DNA of 64,000 nucleotides from an uncultured Caldilineaceae bacterium. Lineage in GTDB: Bacteria; Chloroflexota; Anaerolineae; Caldilineales; Caldilineaceae. The stretch spans positions 5,249,405 through 5,313,404 of the forward strand of contig OX638330.1 in the NCBI GenBank assembly GCA_951812725.1, read 5' to 3'. Positions 17,491 through 26,433 of this stretch are shown one piece after another. Made by a program: the position numbers and the translations under genes. Position 1 is the stretch's first letter. Every line of letters begins with the position of its first letter. Under the pieces are notes generated by a model. That model was not told the origin of the DNA, did not search any database, and saw only the letters and a list, made by a program, of their open reading frames with translations.

Positions 17491-18492
17491 CTAAAAACTG
17501 ATCCTCGTTCCCGTTTCCCCTGCCAGCGCCCGTCCCAGATTTTGCGGATTGGTAATCAGGCAGTAAGCGTGCGGATTATTGCTGTTTTCCAGAAATTCAA
17601 TACACGCGTCGATCTTGGGTTGCATACTGCCGGCGGCAAAATGCCCCTCCGCCCGGTACCGTTTCGCCTCGGCAACCGTGAGCTGCTCCAGATCGATCTG
17701 TTCGGGCTTGCCAAAGTGCAGCGCCACCTTTTCCACCCCGGTGCTGATCAGAAAGAGGTCCGCCCCCAAATCGACTGCCAGCAGACTGCTCGCCATATCC
17801 TTATCGATCACCGCCGAGACGCCCTGCAGTTTGTCGTCGGCGTCGCGCACAACCGGTATGCCGCCGCCGCCGCAGGCCACCACCACCCAGCCCATCTCGA
17901 TCGACTGGCGAACCGCCTCGATTTCGACGATCTCCACCGGCCTCGGGCTCGAAACAACCCGCCGCCAGCCGCGCCCGGCATCCTCGACAACATGCCAGCC
18001 CCTGCTCTCAAAGCTGCGGGCCGTCTCCTCATCCAGAAAACTGCCAATCGGCTTGGAAGGGTTGTCGAACGCCGGGTCGTCCTCCTCCACCCGCGTCTGC
18101 GTGATGATGGTGGTGGTCTCGCGTTGGATCTGCCGCTCGCGGAAGTCGTTGTTGAGCGCCTGCTGCAGCATGAAGCCGATGCTGCCCTGCGTGTCCGCGA
18201 CGACCAGGGTGAGGGGGATGGTGTGGACTTCGCCGAGAGCCAGCTCATTGCGCCGCAGGATGAAACCCACCTGCGGCCCGTTGCCGTGGGTGACCACGAC
18301 GCCCTGCCAGCCGCTCTCGATCATGCCGGCAATCTGCCCGGTCGTCTCATTCACCGCATCCCACTGGTGGACTATCTCCGGCCGGTTGTTGTCGGCAATA
18401 AGGGAGTTGCCGCCGATGGCGACGACAGCCAGATTGGTTGCACCGTGGGGCCTGTTGTCATCGGCGGCCATTTGAGGATTTTGATCTGTCAT
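17491..18492 (-). CDS. arcC: Carbamate kinase
   Basis: A 333-residue amino-acid-kinase-family protein. VVAIGGNSLI, VVVTHGNGPQVGFILRR, VVACGGGGIPVV and AVIDKDMASSLLAVDLGADLFLISTGVEKV are all carbamate kinase signatures, as is FAAGSMQPKIDACIEFL. It makes ATP from carbamoyl phosphate and ADP. A 15-20 residue polar N-terminal extension precedes the domain. Copy A of the repeat family now separates it from the carbamoyltransferase, with which it probably worked as a unit. Confidence 0.94.
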   Translation of the reverse strand: MTDQNPQMAADDNRPHGATNLAVVAIGGNSLIADNNRPEIVHQWDAVNETTGQIAGMIESGWQGVVVTHGNGPQVGFILRRNELALGEVHTIPLTLVVADTQGSIGFMLQQALNNDFRERQIQRETTTIITQTRVEEDDPAFDNPSKPIGSFLDEETARSFESRGWHVVEDAGRGWRRVVSSPRPVEIVEIEAVRQSIEMGWVVVACGGGGIPVVRDADDKLQGVSAVIDKDMASSLLAVDLGADLFLISTGVEKVALHFGKPEQIDLEQLTVAEAKRYRAEGHFAAGSMQPKIDACIEFLENSNNPHAYCLITNPQNLGRALAGETGTRISF

Positions 18493-18753
18493 TGCCGGCT
18501 TCGGTGTACAAATGCAAATCAGCTGTCGATCAGCGGATGCGGTCCCCTGATTATAAGAATCGACAACGGAAAAGTCAATGCAGTCTTAAGTGGCGCGTCA
18601 AACACAGGCCTCTGCCAGCGACAGGACAAGAGCGCGCACTATGTACTTGTAGATTGTTCTTAGGGGCGGCTGGGACAGGCGGGCTGTGTGAATGGCTCCA
18701 CTATGCACCCTAGCCGGTGGTCAGGTCGTCGGGGCCCTATACATTCTGTGCAG

Positions 18754-20160
18754 CTAGATCCCCTGAACATCCTCTCCCCCCGCCAGCGGCAGCCGAACTG
18801 TAAACGTGCTGCCCTGCCCCACACCTGCGCTGGCCGCATCAATCATTCCGTCATGGGCCTCGACAAGCGCCTGCGCGATCGCCAAGCCCAGCCCAATGCC
18901 GCCGGTGTCACGGGTTCGATTCTTGTCGACCCGGTAAAAGCGGTCAAAAACACGTGACATGTCTTCCGTTGCGATGCCGTCTCCGTTATCGGCCACAGTA
19001 ATCGCGGCCGTCTCCTCTTCCGCCCGCAATGACAGCGTGATCACCCCGCCGGCCGGCGTATGTTGCAATGCGTTTGTCAGCAGATTCTGCAAAGCTTGCG
19101 TGAACCGCATGCGGTCGACGGCGGCAAGAACCGATGACCGCGGCAAACTGGTATCGAGAGAGATATTCTTCTCTCCCGCCAGTGGAGCAAAAAGCTCCGC
19201 CTCCTCCTCCAGCAGAACAACCAGATCACTGGGCGTGCGCTGCAGCGGCAACTGGCGCGCCTCCGCCTGCGCCAATAACCGCAGATCGTCCACCAGCCGG
19301 TGCAAATGGCGGGTCTGATCATACAGGCGGGCGATTTCCGTCTTTTCGAGAGGGTAGACATCGTCCAGAATCGCCCGCAGATTGCCTTCCAGAACGGTGA
19401 GCGGGGTACGAAGTTCGTGGGCAATATCGTTCAACATGCTGCGCCGCAGCGTCTCCGCATCTTCTAACGCCGCAGCCATCTCGTTGAAAGAATTCGACAC
19501 TTCCCGCATTTCGGCACTGCCCTGTTCGGCCACCCGAAAACTGAGATCACGCTTGGCAATTGCCTGCGTCCCGGCCACGAGATGGATGAGGGGCGCAGAG
19601 AGCCAGCGACTTACCAGCATGCCGAAGACGGTCGCCAGTACCGCGCCGATGAGAAGAACCTGCAACAGAAATTCTCTGGCCCGTTCCCCAAAATCTGGCG
19701 AGATGTCATCTGGTGGTGGTTCAAAACTGAATTGACGTCCAGGCGGCTGTTCCCGGTGGATCAGATCGAGGAAGCCGACGATGCGCCCATCGACGCTGAT
19801 TGGTAGAGCCTCTTGCAATTGGGACGCCTCTTGGCTGCTTGGCCTGTCCGCGCCCGCGGTTGTGTAGAGAACCTGGCCCTCCGGGTCAGTCAGTATCAGG
19901 ATTCTCCTGTTGGCGGCGTTGAAAAAGAGCGCAGAATCGGCGCCCTCCAGCAGTGTCGAGACGCCCTGCCAACTTCCGCGGTCGCCATAATACGCCTCCA
20001 ATCGATCGATCAGGCCGGCCTCCCTGGAAAAATAGGTAAGAGCCAGCGAGCGCAGATTGTTGTCGGCGAAGTACAGGCGCGCGGTGAACGAGATGGCGCC
20101 AAAGCTGATGATAACGATCGCCGCGAATGCCAGGCTCAACCGCACCCAAAGCCGGTTCAT
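18754..20160 (-). CDS. Sensor histidine kinase (HAMP, HisKA, HATPase)
   Basis: A 468-residue membrane kinase. TM1 is at about 8-30, an extracytoplasmic sensor region at 31-160, and TM2 at about 163-183, followed by HAMP. The phosphoacceptor is His248 in NDIAHELRTPLTVLEGN. The ATPase domain has the N box QNLLTNALQHTP, the G1 box VADNGDGI and the F/G2 region FDRFYRVDKNRTRDTGGIGLGLAIA. Its start overlaps the response-regulator stop by 4 bases. Its position beside the efflux operon suggests that it controls it. Confidence 0.95.
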   Translation of the reverse strand: MNRLWVRLSLAFAAIVIISFGAISFTARLYFADNNLRSLALTYFSREAGLIDRLEAYYGDRGSWQGVSTLLEGADSALFFNAANRRILILTDPEGQVLYTTAGADRPSSQEASQLQEALPISVDGRIVGFLDLIHREQPPGRQFSFEPPPDDISPDFGERAREFLLQVLLIGAVLATVFGMLVSRWLSAPLIHLVAGTQAIAKRDLSFRVAEQGSAEMREVSNSFNEMAAALEDAETLRRSMLNDIAHELRTPLTVLEGNLRAILDDVYPLEKTEIARLYDQTRHLHRLVDDLRLLAQAEARQLPLQRTPSDLVVLLEEEAELFAPLAGEKNISLDTSLPRSSVLAAVDRMRFTQALQNLLTNALQHTPAGGVITLSLRAEEETAAITVADNGDGIATEDMSRVFDRFYRVDKNRTRDTGGIGLGLAIAQALVEAHDGMIDAASAGVGQGSTFTVRLPLAGGEDVQGI

Positions 20161-20909
20161 TCCCGCGCTCCCGCCAGCCTGTAACCGACCCCGTAGACTG
20201 TCTGGATGAGAGTTGGCTTGCGAGGATCGACCTCGACCTTGCGCCGCAGGTTCTTGATGTGGCTATCCAACATCCGATCGACGCCGTCGTAGTCGTACCC
20301 CAATGCCTTATCCATCAGCTCCGTGCGCGTGAAAACATAGCCAGGGCTTTCCATCAGCGTCTGTAGAAGATTGAACTCAGTCGGTGTCAATTCCGCGGCT
20401 GTGCCCCGCACCTGCACCTCCCGGCGCTCCACATTCATCTGTAGACCGCCAACAACCAGCGCCGTCACTCGCGGCGTCGCCCGCTGTGTACGCCGCAGCA
20501 GCGCCCGCACCCGCGCCACCACTTCGCGGGGATTGAACGGCTTGGTGACATAATCGTCCGCGCCCAGTTCCAGGCCGATGATCTTGTCCGTATCCTCGAC
20601 CCGCGCCGTCAACATGATGATCAGCGTGTCGGCCAGCATCTCGTCGCCGCGGACCGTGCGGGTTATCTCCCAACCGTCCTTATCCGGCAGCATCAGATCC
20701 AACAGCATCAACTGCGGCGACTCTCGCCGCAGCGCATGCAGCGCGCTTTCGCCGTCATACGCGACAGACACCGCGTACCGCTCCCGCTGCAAATAGCTCC
20801 GCAACAGGCGCACGATCTCGCGGTCGTCGTCAACAATCAGAATGTGTTCTTCTGGCACAGGCCCCTTATAACTGCTTTCTACCGCTAAGGCAAGTCGCTC
20901 GACCGGCAT
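20157..20909 (-). CDS. OmpR-family response regulator
   Basis: A receiver domain (HILIVDDDREIVRLLRSYL, phosphoacceptor Asp71 in LLLDLMLPDKDGW, Lys in VTKPFNP) is followed by an OmpR/PhoB winged helix (LTPTEFNLLQTLMESPGYVFTR and the terminal LIQTVYGVGYRLAG). The ATG at 20909 has AAAGGAG 9 bases upstream. A GTG about 18 codons later (giving MPEEHILIVDDD) is a serious alternative. Repeat copy B lies immediately upstream. Confidence 0.92.
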   Translation of the reverse strand: MPVERLALAVESSYKGPVPEEHILIVDDDREIVRLLRSYLQRERYAVSVAYDGESALHALRRESPQLMLLDLMLPDKDGWEITRTVRGDEMLADTLIIMLTARVEDTDKIIGLELGADDYVTKPFNPREVVARVRALLRRTQRATPRVTALVVGGLQMNVERREVQVRGTAAELTPTEFNLLQTLMESPGYVFTRTELMDKALGYDYDGVDRMLDSHIKNLRRKVEVDPRKPTLIQTVYGVGYRLAGARE

Positions 20910-20939
20910 CAGGTCCGGCTCCTTTGCATATGGACTGTT

Positions 20940-21170
20940 CAAAACTATACGCGATCCTGAGTGAGGCCGGTAAAGGTGTTTCTCTCTCTTCGTCCTTATG
21001 TGGGCGGTCGGCCGCAAGCGGCCTCCCTTGTGCAGGGGCTGCGCCCCCGCAACGCCCCCCTAGGCTAGCCACCTTGTTCACTCTTCCCCAGCAACGTGTC
21101 TAGCCAACAGTGTCTCCTCCCCCACTTGCCGCCCCAACCCACCGATCACCGACCACTAATCACCGGTGTT
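20940..21170. mobile_element. MITE-family copy B (degenerate)
   Basis: The left part (GCGATCCTGAGTGAGG), the GC-rich core at 21002-21061 and CTAGGCTAGCC follow the family pattern. The 14-bp terminal repeats are not intact at either end. The core hairpin is GGCCGC-AA-GCGGCC, as in copy D. The right arm shares CAACAGTGTCTCCTCCCCCA with the 173-bp unit of copy C. It lies between the response regulator and adaptor genes. Confidence 0.75.
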
Positions 21171-21216
21171 CCACTGAAAACTAAAAACTGAAAACAAAAA
21201 ACTGCCCTTCAGCCTC

Positions 21217-22881
21217 CTAGGGGCGCCCATCACCCGGGCGACCAGCACCGGGAGGCGGCCCGTCGCCGGAGAAAGGCGTCCAGTCGTCGTCCTGACTGAC
21301 AAAAGTGGTCGCGCCCAATACCTCGTCGCCGTTCTGCAACTGGGCAGAACGGACAACAGTCCATTCGCCCTGAACGCCCTCCACCACCACCGCGACCGGC
21401 AGCGTCTGTTCGTCTCCCGTCTTGACCACAACCGTCTCGCCGTTGTACTCCTGCACTGCAGTCGTGGGTACCAGCCAGCGGGCGTCCGCCATTTCGCTGC
21501 GCAGCGTCGCAACAGCCGTCATGCCCGGCCGCACGTGCGTCAGGGCTTCATCGATCAGCCGCACCGTCACCGGGTAGTCGATCACACCCTCCTGGGCGCT
21601 GCTCGACGGCTCGATGCCGCTGATCATCCCGGCAAACACCGTATCGGGGAAGGCATCGAGCGTCACGTCCGCCAGCTGACCGACGCTGATCTTGGGAATA
21701 TCGACTTCGGCGACGTCGATCGTCAGTTGCAGCTGGCTCAGGTCCGCTAGCGTGATCGCGACGGTTCCCTCCGAAATCCGGTCGCTTTCATCCACATTGA
21801 CCCGCAAAACAGTACCCGCAGCCGGAGCGACCAGCTCCGCTTTGATCAGGTCGAGCCTTGCCTCCAGCAGGGTCAGCTGCGCCTGCTCGATCGACAGCTG
21901 CGCCAGTTCGATATCTGTTCCATCGGCGCCGCGCAACAGTGTGTCCAGCCTGGACTGGGCCGCAGCGACCTGCGCCTCTGCCGCGGCGATGTTCACGGCC
22001 GTCGGTCCGGCCAAAAGATCATCCAACTGCTGCTGCGCAGTCTGGGCCTGGCTCAGCGCCGACTGCAAATCCGCCTTGGAGGCCGGCGCAACCGTTTCCT
22101 CATAGGCCGCGAGCGCCGATTCATAGGAGATTGTCGACTGCTGCAACTGGGCCGCCTGCCGCGTCATACCCACATCCTCGCGCCAAGCTACCTTGTCATA
22201 CTCAGTCTGGGCTTCCCGTACGGCTACGTGTGCGTTTTCCACCGCTGCCGCCAGCTGGATGCGTTCATTCTCGCTGGCGCCATTCCGAAGGTCATCGTAT
22301 CGCGCCCATGCGGAGGAGGCGTTGCTGCGCGCAGCGGCCAGCTCTCCTTCGCTGACGCCGTTTTGCACTTCGGCCAGACTTTCCTGGGCTGATTTCAGGT
22401 CCGCTTCCGCCGCGGCAAGCTCGGCCGCGCTGGCGTCCGCCAGCAGATTTTCAAGCTGAAGTTCAGCCGTCGTCAGATTGATACGGGCCTGGTCCACCGC
22501 CCTGCGCAGGGCGTCCCGGTCCAGGGCCACGAGCAGATCGCCGCTGCCGACCACGTCGCCAACTTCCACCAGCACCTCTTCGACGTAGCCGTTGACCTGC
22601 GCAACCACCTGCTGTGTGTCTACAAGCTCGATATTGCCGGCCGCGGTGACGCTGTCTACGGCCGTGTCCGCCGGGCGGATGAGCGTGGTCTCAAGACCGG
22701 TTACCGGCTCCGTACTGGCTGCCGCCTCTCTACCGGCTACCGACTCCGCGCCGGCTGCCGACACCGTACTGGATAACGCCTGTCCTGGCGCAACCGGGCC
22801 GAAAAAAAGTGCATAGCCGACGCCAAACGCAGCGCCAACCACCATCGCGCTAAGAATAAGTAAGAGAGATTTCCTGTTCAT
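21217..22881 (-). CDS. HlyD/MacA-like efflux adaptor (membrane fusion protein)
   Basis: About 554 residues. An N-terminal membrane anchor (LLLILSAMVVGAAFGVGYALFFG) is followed by a lipoyl/barrel-sandwich half (VAQVNGYVEEVLVEVGDVV), a long Ala/Gln-rich coiled-coil hairpin (about residues 140-350), the second lipoyl half (ELVAPAAGTVLRVNVDESD) and a beta-barrel region. It should join the permease to the export path. I chose the ATG at 22881, with AAGGGG 7 bases upstream; the frame is open to 23028, but that would overlap the permease gene. The Pro/Gly-rich C-terminus is unusual. Confidence 0.9.
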   Translation of the reverse strand: MNRKSLLLILSAMVVGAAFGVGYALFFGPVAPGQALSSTVSAAGAESVAGREAAASTEPVTGLETTLIRPADTAVDSVTAAGNIELVDTQQVVAQVNGYVEEVLVEVGDVVGSGDLLVALDRDALRRAVDQARINLTTAELQLENLLADASAAELAAAEADLKSAQESLAEVQNGVSEGELAAARSNASSAWARYDDLRNGASENERIQLAAAVENAHVAVREAQTEYDKVAWREDVGMTRQAAQLQQSTISYESALAAYEETVAPASKADLQSALSQAQTAQQQLDDLLAGPTAVNIAAAEAQVAAAQSRLDTLLRGADGTDIELAQLSIEQAQLTLLEARLDLIKAELVAPAAGTVLRVNVDESDRISEGTVAITLADLSQLQLTIDVAEVDIPKISVGQLADVTLDAFPDTVFAGMISGIEPSSSAQEGVIDYPVTVRLIDEALTHVRPGMTAVATLRSEMADARWLVPTTAVQEYNGETVVVKTGDEQTLPVAVVVEGVQGEWTVVRSAQLQNGDEVLGATTFVSQDDDWTPFSGDGPPPGAGRPGDGRP

Positions 22882-23020
22882 ATTAATGCCCCTTCCAACC
22901 GATAAAGTAGCCTGTCGTTCGTTTCGGAATCCGCTGCTTTCGATGTCTGATCGCAGGCGAATTCGCAACTGATCTATACCGCTCTCTGCCGTCCCTTCAC
23001 CTTCTTCCTCAACATGAACC

Positions 23021-24259
23021 TCACTCATATCGCAGCGCCACGATCGGGTCCAATCGGGTCGCCCGCATCGCCGGATACAGCCCGAAAATCAACCCACAGC
23101 CGGCGCTGACACCCAATGCCATGACCAGGGCGTCGATCCCAATCAGAACGTCAATAGGGAAACCGGGGATTCTTGACACCAGCGCAGCCGCCCCGTAGCT
23201 GATCGCGATTCCGATCAAACCTCCCAGTAACGTCAGCACCAGCGACTCTACCAGAAACTGCAGCAACACATCGCTGGTGTGCGCGCCCAGTGCCTTGCGC
23301 AGGCCGATCTCCTTGGTGCGCTCTGTCACCGAAACAAGCATGATATTCATGATGCCGATGCCGCCCACCAGCAGGCTGATGGCCGCGATACTGCTCAGGA
23401 GCAGCGTCAGCGTCCTGGTGACGCTGCCAATCGTGTCCAGCAGGCTGGCCTGCGTGCTGATGCTGAAGTCGCTGTCGTCGTCCGCGCCAAGACCGTGGCG
23501 CAGACGCAGGGTCTGTTCAATCTGTTGTTCTGCCGCATCCACCCGCTCTTCGCTCACCGCATCAGCCGATATCGAGGTGACGACATATTCGCCCCGGTAG
23601 CGGGGCACGTTGAAGACGCGCCCGTGGGCTACGCCAATCGGGATAAACCCACTGTCGTCATTGCTGCCGAAACCGGCGTTGCCGCTCTCTTCCAGCACGC
23701 CGACAACCGTGAACGGTTCGCCACTGATGCGCACGCTCTCGCCCACAACCTGCGTGCGCCCGAAAAGATCTGTCGCCACAGTCGTCCCGATGACGATTAC
23801 ACTGCGCATCTGGGTGATCTCGTCCTCCGTCAGAAAGCGGCCCTCGGCTATCTCGAGTTTGTGGACATCAGCATAAGCTGCAGTCGTTCCTGTCACCCGG
23901 GCGCGCGTGTTTTCGTTGCCGGCGACCACCTGGATGCTGCCTCCATATTGGGGCGCCACCTGCCTGACATCTGGGTGGAAGGCGGGATCGGACAGCGTCC
24001 TCACATCGCCCATCGTCAGCGTCTCGACAGAGCTGCCGGCGCCGTCCCCATTGCTCCCTGTCCCCGGACTGATCGTCAGCCGGGTTGTGCCCTGGCTGGC
24101 AACTTCGCCCAGAATGTCCTCTGACGCACCGCGTCCAACCCCCAGTATTATGAGGACCGCGGCCACGCCGATGATAATGCCCAGCATCGTCAGGCCGGCC
24201 CGCATCTTATTGGCTCTGATGCTACTGACAGCAACCGGAAAATATCTAACCAGCTTCAT
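23021..24259 (-). CDS. MacB-like ABC transporter permease
   Basis: About 412 residues. An N-terminal TM helix (IRANKMRAGLTMLGIIIGVAAVLIILGVG) is followed by the large periplasmic-type MacB_PCD domain. Three C-terminal TMs form the FtsX domain, with IGLRKALGAHTSDVLLQFLVESLVL as the coupling helix. The start at 24259 (MKLVRYF) has GGAG 8 bases upstream and overlaps the ATPase gene by 14 bases. With the ATPase and adaptor it forms a tripartite-like exporter of peptides, lipoproteins or antibiotics. Confidence 0.93.
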   Translation of the reverse strand: MKLVRYFPVAVSSIRANKMRAGLTMLGIIIGVAAVLIILGVGRGASEDILGEVASQGTTRLTISPGTGSNGDGAGSSVETLTMGDVRTLSDPAFHPDVRQVAPQYGGSIQVVAGNENTRARVTGTTAAYADVHKLEIAEGRFLTEDEITQMRSVIVIGTTVATDLFGRTQVVGESVRISGEPFTVVGVLEESGNAGFGSNDDSGFIPIGVAHGRVFNVPRYRGEYVVTSISADAVSEERVDAAEQQIEQTLRLRHGLGADDDSDFSISTQASLLDTIGSVTRTLTLLLSSIAAISLLVGGIGIMNIMLVSVTERTKEIGLRKALGAHTSDVLLQFLVESLVLTLLGGLIGIAISYGAAALVSRIPGFPIDVLIGIDALVMALGVSAGCGLIFGLYPAMRATRLDPIVALRYE

Positions 24260-25052
24260 AAACCTTCTCCTCAACCTGCACTATCGCGACAGGCCGCGGC
24301 ATCGACGCAAGCGCGGGCTCGCTAAGCCCATTGGATCCTGCGCTCGCCGCAGTTGCCGCCGGGCCGCCCGAATCAGAGATGACTACACCGTCCCGCATCG
24401 TAATTACGCGGCGGGCCCGTTCCGCGACCTCCTGGTCGTGTGTAATGATGACAAGTGTCAGCCCTTCCTCGTGCAGCTTTTCAAACAGTGCCAACACCTC
24501 TTCACCCGTTCCCGTGTCGAGCGCGCCGGTTGGTTCGTCCGCCAGCAACAGGCTCGGCCGGTTGACCAGCGCACGCGCGATCGCCACCCGCTGCTGCTGC
24601 CCACCCGAAAGCTCCTCCGGCTTGTGGTCTGCGCGGTCAGCCAGGCCCACCTGCGCCAGTGTCTCCAGCGCCCGCTCGCGAGCCGCACTGCCGGCAACGT
24701 TGGCGTAGAAGAGCGGCAGCTCCACCTGCCGCCAGGCAGGTGCACGCGCCAACAGGTTGAACTGCTGAAACACGAATCCGATCTCCCTGTTGCGCAGATC
24801 TGCCAACTGCCTCCCCGTCAGTTCGCCAGCGCTCTGGCCGCGAATCTGATAAACCCCGTCCGTGGGCCGGTCCAATAAGCCGACAATGTTCATCAGCGTA
24901 CTCTTGCCAGAGCCGCTGGTACCAACGATCGCGACATATTCTCCCTCGTCTATCGAAAGGGAAACGCTGTCCAAAGCGACTACCTTAGTCTCCCCCATCT
25001 GATAGACCTTCGTTAGGTTCTGCATGTCGATCAGCACTGAAGAATCGGTCAT
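24246..25052 (-). CDS. MacB/LolD-type ABC transporter ATP-binding protein
   Basis: A 268-residue ATPase. Walker A is GTSGSGKST (44-52), the Q-loop GFVFQQFNLL, the signature ELSGGQQQRVAIARALVNRP, Walker B LLLADEPTGALD and the H-loop IITHDQEVAERA. The extra C-terminal 40 residues (GGPAATAASAGSNG...) are low-complexity and not part of the fold. It is the first gene of the exporter operon. The sequence opens MTDSSVLIDMQNLTKVY. Confidence 0.95.
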   Translation of the reverse strand: MTDSSVLIDMQNLTKVYQMGETKVVALDSVSLSIDEGEYVAIVGTSGSGKSTLMNIVGLLDRPTDGVYQIRGQSAGELTGRQLADLRNREIGFVFQQFNLLARAPAWRQVELPLFYANVAGSAARERALETLAQVGLADRADHKPEELSGGQQQRVAIARALVNRPSLLLADEPTGALDTGTGEEVLALFEKLHEEGLTLVIITHDQEVAERARRVITMRDGVVISDSGGPAATAASAGSNGLSEPALASMPRPVAIVQVEEKVYEAG

Positions 25053-25300
25053 TTCTCTGTTTCCTGAACTGATAACGCAATGAACTGCGGATCTGGTCAG
25101 ACCATGGCCTGAAACCCATCCACCGTCCTGACTCTCTACAGCCTACCGCTGAAATCTGGAAAAATTCTGGAGATGAAGCAGAGGAATTGGGGAGGATGCT
25201 TTCGCGGCGTAGTGGCACTACTGCCTCTACGCAAAATACGTCGATTTCAAAGTATCTAAGACGAGATACGCAGGTGCTGATGCACCTCGTTAAGTGGATC

Positions 25301-25939
25301 GTAACTTCTCAGCCGCAACTGATTCGCAACCCTGAACAAGAGGAGCAAAGGTGTTCTTTCTCCCCACACTGTTGTATTTTGGGCGGTCGGGCCTTCGGCC
25401 CTCCCTTGTGCAGGGGCTGCGCCCCCGCAACGCCCCCCTACAAAACCATCGCTCACCGACCTTGTGTGCTCATTCCAGCCGTGCGGCTCCAGCAGCGTGT
25501 CTAGCCAACAGTGTCTCCTCCCCCACTTGCCGCCTCAACCCACCGACCATCGACCGCTAATCTCCGGTGTTTCCCTGACGACTGGTATTCCACTGAAAAC
25601 TAAGAACTGACTACTAGAAACTGCAGTTCCGACCTTGTGTGCTCATTCCAGCCGTGCGGCTCCAGCAGCGTGTCTGGCCAACAGTGTCTCCTCCCCCACT
25701 TGCCGCCTCAACCCACCGACCATCGACCGCTAATCTCCGGTGTTCCCCTGACGACTGGTGTTCCCCTGAAAACTAAGAACTGACTACCAAGAACTGCAGT
25801 TCCGACCTTGTGTGCGCATTCCAGCAGTGCTGCCCCACCAACGTGGCTGCCGCCAACCGAATACGCAATCAGATAGCCTGAATAGCCGCAGGGATAAAGG
25901 GCTGGTCAAGACAGACACTGTATATGGCTTAGTAGTTAC
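25301..25939. mobile_element. MITE copy C (639 bp, enlarged by internal tandem repeat), perfect 8-bp target duplication
   Basis: The left end is GTAACTTCTCAGCC and the right end GGCTTAGTAGTTAC. It is flanked on both sides by AGTGGATC (25293-25300 and 25940-25947), a perfect 8-bp duplication. The GC-rich core starts at 25381. The element is more than twice the normal length because of a 173-bp internal tandem repeat. Confidence 0.92.
25456..25820. repeat. Tandem repeat, 173-bp unit (two full units and the start of a third)
   Basis: The phrase CCGACCTTGTGTG begins at 25456, again at 25629, and as CCGACCTTGTGTG at 25802: exactly 173 bp apart each time. Each full unit carries the CAACAGTGTCTCCTCCCCCA segment and ends with a CTGAAAACTAAGAACTGACTAC tract. 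After the third start the sequence switches to the right arm shared with copies D and F. Confidence 0.9.
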
Positions 25940-25947
25940 AGTGGATC

Positions 25948-26433
25948 CGAGAACCGGGGCCGCTGCGCGCGGCCCGCAGCCAGAGGCGGCCGCGCTGGGA
26001 ACCAGATTCGACTTCCTGGATCGGGATTCTGAGGGGCAGGTTTTCAGGACAAAAAAAAGGAGCCGGCAATCGAGGCCCACAGGCCGCGCGTTGCCGGCTC
26101 CGCTTTAGCGAACCGGAAATTCATCAGAGCCGCGCCGCCACTCTGAAATGGGTCTGACGCGTCGATTCACACCTCTCATCGAGCAGGGCAGTCGGGCCGT
26201 AGACAGATCGTACGTATATTGTCCAGAACATACTCCACACCGACGTAAGAGGACATCCCCGGCCCCAATGTCGCTCTGCACCAGTGTAATTGACCGTCAA
26301 GCCCGCAAAAATAAACACCCGTTCCGGGACAAATCCAGCTCAGGAAACCGATTGACCAACTGGAATTCTCTGGGATATGATCGCCTTGTAGAGGCCTGCT
26401 GATGCATTACGCCATGCCGTCGCTGATTAGTCG
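25948..26433. other. Non-coding stretch before the isomerase gene
   Basis: Apart from the terminator at 26049-26101, I see no gene here. The short open frames have no recognisable protein features. Confidence 0.5.
26049..26101 (-). terminator. Factor-independent terminator
   Basis: GGAGCCGGCAA (26059-26069) pairs perfectly with TTGCCGGCTCC (26091-26101). On the minus strand the hairpin is followed by eight Ts (26051-26058). It would end transcription of the isomerase gene, whose stop is about 330 bp upstream. Confidence 0.85.

Noticed and set aside
25456..25820. Possible CRISPR array
   Set aside because: The unit is 173 bp and directly tandem, without 23-50 bp repeats separated by unique spacers, and no cas gene is near.
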